Origin: Pantoea deleyi | GTDB taxonomy: Bacteria; Pseudomonadota; Gammaproteobacteria; Enterobacterales; Enterobacteriaceae | DNA length: 64,000 nt | Direction: 5' to 3' | Assembly (NCBI RefSeq): GCF_022647325.1 | Contig: NZ_CP071405.1 | Coordinates: forward strand, 3,348,001-3,412,000 | Part shown: positions 54,156-62,351 of the stretch, one piece after another | Numbering within the stretch: the first letter of the stretch is position 1 | Layout of the letters: the number at the start of each line of letters is the position of its first letter | Notes under the pieces: model-generated | Told to the model about the DNA's origin: nothing | The model's input: only the letters and a program-made list of their open reading frames with translations | Database searches by the model: none | Position numbers and translations under genes: made by a program

Positions 54156-54853
54156 TGCTTCTTACCCATAAATGAGAGTGATGTCCCATCATTGGTAACG
54201 ACCTTAACCGTTCCGGATGCGAAATCGTTCCATGGCCTGAGCCATGTCATAAAATGTGGAAGAGTGGCGCGATACGGCTGGTGCCGCACACATGGATCAT
54301 CCGGATCAGGAAAAAGGATTGGACGGAATCCACGGTTTTTATGGGAACCGATGGCACCGTAGTAATCCCAGCGACGAATCGCTGAATCATAGCTGACTGG
54401 CCTGAGCTGATAGCCATACCGGCCCGGTATGATAGCCCGATAAAACCCGAACAGGTCAGACACCAAATCTTCGCCACTAAAACCACTATCGGTATACCAT
54501 GAGAATGACCTCAGGCTCTGCAGGCCTTCGAATCTGAACGCGGTGTTCATCATCATCGCCAGCATGATTCTGTTAATCTCATCGCTACTCCGGCCTCGCT
54601 TTATTTCCCAGTGAGAGAATTTGCCGACCCCAAACCGCGATTTGAATCGTAGTATGCCCATATCCTGCCGGTACATGACTGAATATGATGGCTGGCCGCT
54701 ACGCTCGCCTTCCGCGAACTGACGCCTCAGCGCAGCGACATCATTGCCACGGGCATGGCCCATATCAATCCAGCCCAGAACCTCGGTGTACACCAGGCCT
54801 CTGTCGAGTACGTCAAATAGTGCCCCATCCTTAATCTCTCGTCTGGTGCTCAT
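54152..54853 (-). CDS. Uncharacterised protein, possible toxin/effector
   Basis: 233 residues, not confidently recognised. No signal peptide or membrane helix. The conserved-looking patch GWIDMGHARGNDV near residue 27, with His and Asp, followed by helical segments (EINRIMLAMMMNTAFRFEGLQ) and an aromatic-rich C-terminal half, suggests an enzyme that could use His/Asp catalysis or metal binding. AGGGAG precedes ATG 54853. Coupled to a membrane-anchored small protein downstream. An orphan type VI effector is one possibility; a housekeeping role is another. Confidence 0.65.
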   Translation of the reverse strand: MSTRREIKDGALFDVLDRGLVYTEVLGWIDMGHARGNDVAALRRQFAEGERSGQPSYSVMYRQDMGILRFKSRFGVGKFSHWEIKRGRSSDEINRIMLAMMMNTAFRFEGLQSLRSFSWYTDSGFSGEDLVSDLFGFYRAIIPGRYGYQLRPVSYDSAIRRWDYYGAIGSHKNRGFRPILFPDPDDPCVRHQPYRATLPHFMTWLRPWNDFASGTVKVVTNDGTSLSFMGKKQ

Positions 54854-55008
54854 ACTTACATCTCCCTATGCCGTTTGCCCGGGAATTTTATCGATTATTT
54901 TTTAGCCGGTCGAGGCTGAGGGGCTGTTTCTTAAGGCTGCTTTGTATTAATTCATACTCCACAGATGCTGCATGGCAGTTTGGGCCACAAGGATAGAGAT
55001 ATCGCGGT

Positions 55009-55197
55009 ATGGCATCAGAAAATAAATATTCCCAGTGGCATGGAGAAAGCATTCTTCTTGGTATTGATGCAGAAACAGATGCCAGGGAGCATGAGCTTAA
55101 TGCTGTTTTTGTCAGACCGATGCAGGCGGCGAGTAAAGTGGTCGCGGCGAAGATGGCGCTGTTTAGTTCGATGGGGAAAAAGGGGCCGTATCGGTAA
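55009..55197 (+). CDS. Doubtful small gene or gene remnant
   Basis: A 62-residue frame beginning MASENKYSQWHGESILLGID and ending SSMGKKGPYR. It reads like protein (balanced, no low complexity) but has no clear ribosome binding site and matches nothing I recognise. It may be the tail of a decayed gene at the island boundary. Confidence 0.3.
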   Translation: MASENKYSQWHGESILLGIDAETDAREHELNAVFVRPMQAASKVVAAKMALFSSMGKKGPYR

Positions 55198-55499
55198 AGG
55201 GGCTGGTGGTCGATGGGCTGTGAATTGAGATTGAGAAAGGCATTGATGGAGCGATGTCTTTTTTTATTTGGGCGGGGCTTAGGTTGAGCTGGTAAGACTC
55301 GTCAGGACAAGAGAAAACAGAGTTAGAGTTAAGTGAGGTGGTTAAAAGAGCGAGTAAAACGCACCTAAAAAATTCAGCTTGCGATTTAAATGTCCATATA
55401 ACCTACTGAATTAAAAGATGTTAAATCTCGAAAGCGATTTAGGAATAACCGCCAAAAAAGCGAAAACTCTACGTGAAAAAAGATGACATGAGCATATAA

Positions 55500-55517
55500 A
55501 ACGTTTATTTTTACGTA
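55500..55517. promoter_or_regulatory. Candidate DndB/DptB operator
   Basis: AACG-N10-CGTA matches seven of the eight fixed bases of the inverted repeat TACG-N10-CGTA reported for Salmonella DptB. It overlaps a TATAAA box (55495-55500) and lies 31 bases before dndB, where a repressor would block transcription. Confidence 0.5.
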
Positions 55518-55547
55518 AAATGAACATTACTTCCAGGGAACTGCTGT

Positions 55548-56633
55548 ATGGCGAATTTTGACACTGACTATTGCTACTCTTTCCCAGCCGTCAGAGGAAT
55601 CCAGGCAGGTAGGCCTTTCTATATAGCTACCTGCCCAATGCGCATAATCCCCAAAATTTTTAGTTTTGACGAAAATGAAGTACCGCCTGAGTTACGAGCA
55701 CAAAGAACACTCAATAAAACCCGCATACCTGAAATGGTCCGTTACTTACTTGAAAATCCAGATGATTATGTTTTTTCAGCTCTCACTGCCTCCATTGCAG
55801 TTGATGTACAGTTTGATGAGTATTCGGGCTCCAATAACTTAGGGACTTTGCGCGTGCCCATGGAAGCACAAATTTTAATCAATGACGGGCAGCATCGCAG
55901 GAAAGCGATAGAAGACGCTCTGGATGCAAGACCAGAGCTGGGGCAAGACAATATTCCTGTCTTGTTCTTTGTTGATGAAGGACTTAAACGTAGTCAGCAG
56001 ATGTTTGCTGATTTAAACAAATATGCAATCAGACCAAGCCCTTCGCTTGCGACGCTCTATGACCACAGAGATGTCAGTTCAAATCTTTCACGGTATCTGG
56101 CTATGAATATCGAGCCTTTTATCGGACTGACTGAAATGGAAAAATCCAGCATTAGTAAGTTTTCAAACAAACTGTTTACTTTAAGCAGCATCAAGCAAGC
56201 GACGCGTTCTCTGCTGGGAAAAGATCCTAAAGCCAATGATGTTGAGCAGTGCTCTGACCTTGCGGTCCTCTATTGGCAAGCGATATTTCAGGTCATGCCA
56301 GACTGGCAATTAGCGGCAAAGAAAGAGGTCTCTCCTGCTCAACTTCGTCAGGAGTATGTTCATGCACACGGTATAGGACTCCAGGCACTAGGTTTACTGG
56401 GTCATTGCTTACTCACAGAACACCCTGATTCATGGCAGAAAATAATTTGTTCTCTTAGAGACTTTGACTGGCGTAAAAGTAGCCCAGAGCTAACCAAACG
56501 TGCGATGCAACATGGTAAACTCAGTAAGACGACAGCTTCGATTCAGCTTACCTGCAATGCTCTTAAAATCGCTTTATCGCTTCCCCTTTCAAATGAAGAA
56601 CACGAGCTAGAAGCTCAAATGGTTATCTCATGA
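55548..56633 (+). CDS. dndB: DNA sulfur modification regulator DndB (DptB)
   Basis: 361 residues of the DGQHR family; the motif INDGQHRRKAIEDAL places DGQHR at residues 113-117. DndB is not needed for sulfur insertion but represses the operon and affects which sites are modified. CAGGGAA upstream serves as ribosome binding site. The stop overlaps the dndC start by 4 bases (ATGA). Confidence 0.93.
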   Translation: MANFDTDYCYSFPAVRGIQAGRPFYIATCPMRIIPKIFSFDENEVPPELRAQRTLNKTRIPEMVRYLLENPDDYVFSALTASIAVDVQFDEYSGSNNLGTLRVPMEAQILINDGQHRRKAIEDALDARPELGQDNIPVLFFVDEGLKRSQQMFADLNKYAIRPSPSLATLYDHRDVSSNLSRYLAMNIEPFIGLTEMEKSSISKFSNKLFTLSSIKQATRSLLGKDPKANDVEQCSDLAVLYWQAIFQVMPDWQLAAKKEVSPAQLRQEYVHAHGIGLQALGLLGHCLLTEHPDSWQKIICSLRDFDWRKSSPELTKRAMQHGKLSKTTASIQLTCNALKIALSLPLSNEEHELEAQMVIS

Positions 56634-58264
56634 GTAAACTGATTCAGGCCCACGATCTGGCCGATTACGAAGATTTCATCAACCAGGAAAATTTTGCCGG
56701 GCGGCCTCTGGCAGAATATGTATCTGAAGTACAACGTATTTATTGTGCTGATAAGCGCCCATGGGTGATTGGTTACAGCGGGGGTAAAGACTCCAGCGCT
56801 GTCATTACTTTAGTATACCTCGCTCTATTAGGACTACCGCCGGCTATGCGGCAGAAAGACGTGTTTCTTGTTTCGTCCGACACACTGGTAGAAACACCAG
56901 TCGTAGTCGATTTGATCAAAAAGACCATGCAACGAATTGAAGCCGGTGCAAAACGCGCTGGGCTCCCCATCACTCAACATGCCGTCATGCCAAAGACCCA
57001 CGAAACCTTCTGGGTCAATCTGCTGGGTAAAGGCTATCCGGCCCCCACCCGTAGTTTCCGCTGGTGCACTGAACGCATGAAAATCAATCCGGTGAGTGAT
57101 TTTATCAAAGATAAAGTCAGCCAGTTTGATGAAGTCATCGTTGTACTTGGTTCACGCAGTAGCGAAAGCGCATCACGTGCTCAGGTTATTGCTAAGCACA
57201 AAATTGATGGTACTCGCCTGGCGCGACATACCACGCTGGCAAATGCGTTTATCTATACCCCTATTGATACCTGGGATGTCGAAGACGTCTGGAAACTGCT
57301 GCGCGGCGCGTTCCGCTATGCCCCGGACGATATTGATGAGTGGGAAAGCCCTTGGGGTGGGAATAACCGCCCCTTGTGGACACTCTATATGGACTCTTCC
57401 GCACAGGGTGAATGCCCGCTCGTGATCGATGACAGTACGCCTTCGTGCGGTAACTCCCGCTTTGGTTGCTGGACATGCACCGTTGTGACTAAAGACAAAG
57501 CAATGGAGAGCCTGATCCAGAACGGTGAAGAGTGGATGTCGCCACTGCTTAAGTATCGCGATCTGTTGGCATTCACGACTGACCCCGCAAATAAAGATAC
57601 TTACCGTAATTACAAGCGCCGAACTGGCAAAGTGAGCTACCAGTATGCAAAAGACGGCGAAGAGCTTACTGCTGAACGTAAGCATGTGCCCGGCCCATAT
57701 TGGCTTAAATACCGTCAACAATGGTTAAAGGACTTACTGACCATAGAGCGTGATATGAATGCCCAAGGGCACACGATTACTTTAATTACTGAACCTGAGC
57801 TGCATGCTATCCGTCAGGAATGGTTGAAGGATCCTAACGAACCAGATTGGTATGACTCTCTGCCTGGTATCTATCGCGAAGTTTACGGAAGAGATCTGGA
57901 TTGGGTCATAGACGATCAGTCACGCTTTGACGCCAGCGATGCAGAACTTCTTGAGCAGATTGCTCAGGGGTTTGATGTTGTTCCTGAAATGGTCATGAAG
58001 CTGATTGAGCTTGAAGTTTCGATGGAGGGACTTAGTCGCCGCCAAGGGATCTTCGAAAAACTGGGGACGATCCTCAAGCAGGACTGGGGCAGCCTGGAAG
58101 AGATCAAACAACAGCAGGAAGCATTGCAGAAACGCAATGAAAGAGATGTTCATCAGGAAGAAGTGAACAAAATTGAAAACGAACTACAGATTTTACAGCG
58201 CAGAATCGCCGATGTAAGCGAACCAACTTTGCATACCAGTGAGGATAAAGAACGTGTTAATTAA
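56630..58264 (+). CDS. dndC: Phosphorothioation sulfurtransferase DndC (DptC)
   Basis: 544 residues of the PAPS-reductase-like PP-loop family. The ATP-binding PP-loop SGGKDS is at residues 50-55; Cys residues in SFRWCTERMK and CGNSRFGCWTC are the expected ligands of its [4Fe-4S] cluster. DndC activates the DNA backbone phosphate and passes sulfur from a cysteine desulfurase. No dndA is present here, as in other dptBCDE loci that use IscS. A helical C-terminal tail follows the core. Confidence 0.95.
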   Translation: MSKLIQAHDLADYEDFINQENFAGRPLAEYVSEVQRIYCADKRPWVIGYSGGKDSSAVITLVYLALLGLPPAMRQKDVFLVSSDTLVETPVVVDLIKKTMQRIEAGAKRAGLPITQHAVMPKTHETFWVNLLGKGYPAPTRSFRWCTERMKINPVSDFIKDKVSQFDEVIVVLGSRSSESASRAQVIAKHKIDGTRLARHTTLANAFIYTPIDTWDVEDVWKLLRGAFRYAPDDIDEWESPWGGNNRPLWTLYMDSSAQGECPLVIDDSTPSCGNSRFGCWTCTVVTKDKAMESLIQNGEEWMSPLLKYRDLLAFTTDPANKDTYRNYKRRTGKVSYQYAKDGEELTAERKHVPGPYWLKYRQQWLKDLLTIERDMNAQGHTITLITEPELHAIRQEWLKDPNEPDWYDSLPGIYREVYGRDLDWVIDDQSRFDASDAELLEQIAQGFDVVPEMVMKLIELEVSMEGLSRRQGIFEKLGTILKQDWGSLEEIKQQQEALQKRNERDVHQEEVNKIENELQILQRRIADVSEPTLHTSEDKERVN

Positions 58265-60254
58265 ACAGCTGGTGCTGCGAAATTTTCGAGTTTTCAACAG
58301 AACTCATGTGATTGATCTAGCGCCTAAAAAGCGGCAACACGACGATAATCCCCGACCGATTGTCTTATTTGGCGGATTAAACGGCGCGGGTAAGACATCA
58401 ATTCTGTCCGCAATCCGTCTGGCATTGTACGGAAGACTGGCGTTTGGTTCGACGACCCAGCAACAGGAGTATATTGAAGAACTCAGCTCACTGATACATA
58501 ACGGCTCATCATCAGGTGAACAACCCGATGAGGCGTCAATCGAGCTCATCTTTACGTACAATAAAGGCGGTCAGGAAGCTGAATTCACCGTTACTCGCAC
58601 CTGGAAAAAAGGAAAGCGGGATAAACTTGCACTGCAGCAGGATGGCAAGTTGATTCAAGGACTGGGATATGATCAATGCCAGGGATTTTTGAATGAATTG
58701 ATCCCCCATGGGATTGCCGATCTGTTCTTTTTCGATGGTGAAAAAATTGCTGAGCTAGCTGAGGATGAATCAGGGAATATTTTGCGGACCGCCGTGCGCC
58801 GCTTACTCGGATTAGATCTTATCGAGAAACTTCGCAATGATTTAATGATCTTTGTGAAGCGTCAGCAATCTGGTCAACTGGCAGAATCTCAACAGCAGAA
58901 ATTAGCCGGGCTTGAGCTGCAAATTAAAGAATTTGCCTTCAAAACGGAGCAGATTCTTGAAAAAGCAGATTTTGCAAAATTACGTATCGATCTAATCTCT
59001 AAAGAAATTGTACAGCATGAGGCACTCCTGAATGCGCAAGGCGGCGCTTTTGCTCAGACGAAAGCCCAAGAAAAACAGAAGGTTGATACTCTTTTAAAAG
59101 AGAAAGATCATCTGGAAAAAGCGCTTCGTCACGAATGCGACAGTTCTTTGCCTTATGCGCTTGCACCTAACACGCTCAGCCGGTTACTTGAGCAGATTAG
59201 TGCTGAGATGCAAATAAAACAGGCTAATAGCTTTGAGAAGGAATTAAACGAATTCCTTACGCAGCTAAAAAGTGATATTTCATTCCGTTCTGGAAGCACT
59301 GGAAAAATTGCGGCTGAAGCGATTGAAGATAATCTTAAAGAATACTTGGCAGGGAAACCGAAAGGTGAGCTATTGTTTGATATCTCCGAGCGTGAAGCAG
59401 GTATGATTCACCAATCTATCGAACAGGATAGTAAAAAAGCTTGGCAGCGTTTTGATCTTTACCGCAACCAACTCGCTGAAGTAGAAGAACAGTTAGAGCA
59501 AGCCGCAGCAAACATTGCCCGTGCGCCAGAAGATGATCAGCTAATGGATATTTTTGAAAAACTCCGGGAGTTGGATCGACAGCGTGAAGCCAAACGCCAA
59601 AAGTATCGCTCACTACTGGAAGAAGCTAAACAGACTAAACAACAGCAGTTAGACTGTGCTCGTCAGGTTCAAAAAGCGCACGATGCGGCTCGCAACCAGC
59701 ATAGCTTTAATAGCGCCTTTAATAACGCGCAAGAAACAATTAATCTGCTTGACCGATATAGTGAGCTATTAACTCAGGCAAGGGTTAAAACACTTTCCGC
59801 TAACTTTGAAATTGCTTACCGTAAACTAGCCCGTAAAGAGGATTTGCAGCTTAGTGCTCATATTAACCCTGAGACATTTGATGTTGAACTAGTAGATGAA
59901 AATAATAAGATTATTAATCGTAAGCTGCTCTCTGCTGGTGAAAAACAAATCTATGCGATAGCTATTCTTGAAGCTTTGGCTAAAACTTCTGGTCGTGATT
60001 TGCCTGTAATTATTGACACGCCTTTAGGGCGTTTAGATTCTCAGCATAGAGACAAGCTGATCAACCATTATTTCCCGTTTGCCAGCCATCAGGTAGTGCT
60101 GCTATCTACTGATACGGAAGTGGATGAGCGTTATTTTGTTGATCAATTGCGTGATGATATCTCTCATGCTTATGAGATTGTGTTTAATGCACATACAAAG
60201 TCATCTGCTCTTAAAGCTGGGTATTTCTGGGAATTAACTAAGGAGGCAATTTGA
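58254..60254 (+). CDS. dndD: SMC-like ATPase DndD (DptD)
   Basis: 666 residues. Walker A GLNGAGKTS at about 41-49; a central coiled coil of about 300 residues; and the C-terminal signature LSAGEKQIYAIAILEAL with IIDTPLGRLD as Walker B. DndD is thought to open or structure DNA for sulfur insertion. GTG 58254 is chosen because GAGG lies 9 bases upstream and the product starts at the SMC N-terminus; it overlaps dndC by 11 bases. Confidence 0.94.
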   Translation: MLIKQLVLRNFRVFNRTHVIDLAPKKRQHDDNPRPIVLFGGLNGAGKTSILSAIRLALYGRLAFGSTTQQQEYIEELSSLIHNGSSSGEQPDEASIELIFTYNKGGQEAEFTVTRTWKKGKRDKLALQQDGKLIQGLGYDQCQGFLNELIPHGIADLFFFDGEKIAELAEDESGNILRTAVRRLLGLDLIEKLRNDLMIFVKRQQSGQLAESQQQKLAGLELQIKEFAFKTEQILEKADFAKLRIDLISKEIVQHEALLNAQGGAFAQTKAQEKQKVDTLLKEKDHLEKALRHECDSSLPYALAPNTLSRLLEQISAEMQIKQANSFEKELNEFLTQLKSDISFRSGSTGKIAAEAIEDNLKEYLAGKPKGELLFDISEREAGMIHQSIEQDSKKAWQRFDLYRNQLAEVEEQLEQAAANIARAPEDDQLMDIFEKLRELDRQREAKRQKYRSLLEEAKQTKQQQLDCARQVQKAHDAARNQHSFNSAFNNAQETINLLDRYSELLTQARVKTLSANFEIAYRKLARKEDLQLSAHINPETFDVELVDENNKIINRKLLSAGEKQIYAIAILEALAKTSGRDLPVIIDTPLGRLDSQHRDKLINHYFPFASHQVVLLSTDTEVDERYFVDQLRDDISHAYEIVFNAHTKSSALKAGYFWELTKEAI

Positions 60255-60607
60255 TGTTGCCTAATAGAATGCAACTTAGCCGTCAAACTGAAGAGCAGCT
60301 TAAAAGACTAAAGGGTTTCACTGGATTAACCCCAAATATTTCTGCCCGTCTAGCATTTTTTCGGTCAGTTGAAAATGGGTTCCGATTTTCCGCCGAGACA
60401 AATAATTTAAAACTTGATGGCACACTTGTGTTAGATAAAATTACATGGTTAGGTGAAACTCTACAAATAACGGAGCTAGTATTAAAAATGCTCTACCCAA
60501 ATCTTGAACAAAAACAAATTTCCTATGCTTGGGCAGCGCACGTAGATGATGGTATTGCAGCATTAAGAAACCATAAAAGCATTAACAACCTTATGAGTAG
60601 CATTTAA
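60254..60607 (+). CDS. dndE: DNA sulfur modification protein DndE (DptE)
   Basis: 117 residues beginning MLPNRMQLSRQTEEQLKRLKG, with the family core ISARLAFFRSVE and a helical C-terminus. DndE is a small tetrameric protein that binds nicked DNA. AGGAGG lies 7 bases before ATG 60254, whose A is the last base of the dndD stop (TGATG). Last gene of dndBCDE; a hairpin follows. Confidence 0.93.
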   Translation: MLPNRMQLSRQTEEQLKRLKGFTGLTPNISARLAFFRSVENGFRFSAETNNLKLDGTLVLDKITWLGETLQITELVLKMLYPNLEQKQISYAWAAHVDDGIAALRNHKSINNLMSSI

Positions 60608-60634
60608 AACAAACCCCATGCAAAGCATGGGGTT
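60605..60634. terminator. Bidirectional hairpin between dndE and the AIPR gene
   Basis: AACCCCATGC and GCATGGGGTT form a perfect 10-bp stem with a 3-base loop. On the minus strand the tail is TGTTTTAAATG; on the plus strand TAAAATT. Confidence 0.75.
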
Positions 60635-60638
60635 AAAA

Positions 60639-62342
60639 TTACAATCCAAAGTTTGCGTTAACATGCTCTTTGAATTTAGACAAACCCATTTTTCTAACAA
60701 TGGATGTATTTTCTGCCTGGAATGAATTTATACAGTTTTCAAGTTTATTTATCAAGGAAGTATGATCTAGCGATACTCCCTTCTCAAATAAGTATAAGCA
60801 GTAAAAATATTTTATCTGGCTACCTTTATAATTTGATGACTTGTAATCCTTTATAATTTCGAAATAATCACCAATTAGCTTCGGTGATTTTTTTAAATCA
60901 AAATTATTAATAAATAGATCTTCATAATCTTTATCGAAAATGTCTTTTATGCTATTAGTTGACTTTTCTGGATAACCACTGATAGATTTTAATATCTGAC
61001 CAAACGTCTCCATTTTGATCATGTATTTATATTCTTTTTTATCATCGGAACCAGTATCCCCTGATTTCCGTAAATATGCTATCTCATGTTCATCAAGGTA
61101 TCTTTCAATATCAATTTGCTCTGTTGAAAGAGATTTTAAGTCTGAAGTTTTGATAGAGTTTTGACTATTCGTAAACTCTGCAATTTTATGGATATCATTT
61201 GAACCTGAATCAGGCATAAAAACTCTAAGCAACACTTCAGCATTACAAAGATAATTTGATATATTATCCTTATGATCTTGGTTAAACTTATGAATAGATC
61301 TAAGTGTCTGCCCGCCATTAACAATCTGAAAGCCATTTATATCAAGCTTCATGCTTTTATTACCGGCTAGATTAAGAGCAGATACCGACTTGGCAACCAT
61401 TGTAATGCCATTATTATACATGAAAAATTTTGTCGGATGATTTTTAATAGTTAAACTAATCTTAGGGTTATATTTTGAATTTTTAACAAAACCTCGAACA
61501 TTGTCAAATAATACACTGAATTCTAGATCAACCTCAGACAGTGGATTTAGGTCATCCAGGTTTGTTTCATTTCTTAGAGAACCATCATTACAAGTCATCC
61601 TAATTATTTCATCACATCTTACTCGCACTATATAGGATTTTGCTGAAGCCTTACTATCTTCGCTGTAACACATTAGTGCGTCTTTACTTACAATAATACT
61701 AGCATTGATGTCTTTTGGGCGAATTGACATGAATTGTGAGATTGAAGGTAAAGCCAAAGGCTCAATCTCAATTTCATAAATGGAAGATAAGTTCTCCAAC
61801 TCTGAAGTTGTTTCTTTAACTTCTTGCGCATCGTTACTAACTTGATAAAACTTCACCTCCCACTCATCTTTAGGGTTGCAAAAAATATCATTTAGCTTTT
61901 TCAATTTACTGCAAAGCTTTTTATGATTATTTTCAACTAATGTTTCATTATATTGTAGACATAGATTTAAAAATTTTGTAGAAATAAAATTATCATTTAA
62001 GCTTTGTGATTTATCAACATTGAACCTTTCTTTATATTTAAAATTAAAAAGCTTAACCTGCCTTTTCTCTTCGTTTATATAAACAACATCCATCCCAAAA
62101 TCATTGACATGCTCGTTAAAAAAGACTTTGTTGAAGTCTGTGTCAATTATAGACTCAATGAGTTCATCTTCATTAGAATCTACATCGCAAACATTTTCCA
62201 TTATAAATAAATAGAACCCAAAGCGACGTTTTTGAGACTCGCTAAGAACCCCATAGTTGCTAAAGCCAGTATATCCACACAAAATTTTGAAATATTTATC
62301 TAATTTAGTATTCAAAATAATAAAGTCAGTTCTAGTAGCCAT
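60639..62342 (-). CDS. AIPR-family (abortive infection) protein
   Basis: 567 residues. The AIPR core is visible in the second half: FFMYNNGITMVAKSV, then DINGFQIVNGGQTLRSIHKF and IAEFTNSQNSIKTSDL. AIPR proteins were first described for phage resistance by abortive infection; the mechanism is not established. ATG 62342 is preferred over 62345 because GAGGG lies closer to the usual spacing. It starts within 10 bases of the dptH stop on the same strand, so it is the last gene of that restriction operon. Its DNA is far more AT-rich than all neighbours, indicating separate acquisition. Confidence 0.88.
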   Translation of the reverse strand: MATRTDFIILNTKLDKYFKILCGYTGFSNYGVLSESQKRRFGFYLFIMENVCDVDSNEDELIESIIDTDFNKVFFNEHVNDFGMDVVYINEEKRQVKLFNFKYKERFNVDKSQSLNDNFISTKFLNLCLQYNETLVENNHKKLCSKLKKLNDIFCNPKDEWEVKFYQVSNDAQEVKETTSELENLSSIYEIEIEPLALPSISQFMSIRPKDINASIIVSKDALMCYSEDSKASAKSYIVRVRCDEIIRMTCNDGSLRNETNLDDLNPLSEVDLEFSVLFDNVRGFVKNSKYNPKISLTIKNHPTKFFMYNNGITMVAKSVSALNLAGNKSMKLDINGFQIVNGGQTLRSIHKFNQDHKDNISNYLCNAEVLLRVFMPDSGSNDIHKIAEFTNSQNSIKTSDLKSLSTEQIDIERYLDEHEIAYLRKSGDTGSDDKKEYKYMIKMETFGQILKSISGYPEKSTNSIKDIFDKDYEDLFINNFDLKKSPKLIGDYFEIIKDYKSSNYKGSQIKYFYCLYLFEKGVSLDHTSLINKLENCINSFQAENTSIVRKMGLSKFKEHVNANFGL

Positions 62343-62351
62343 CATTCCCTC

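Larger units (their letters stand above)
54854..55547. other. Boundary region between the secretion locus and the phosphorothioation island
   Basis: About 690 bases with only one doubtful short frame (55009-55197). Composition turns AT-rich from about 55310 and stays lower in GC through the dnd genes. I see no integrase, tRNA or obvious direct-repeat attachment site. The dndB control region occupies the last 70 bases. Confidence 0.5.
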
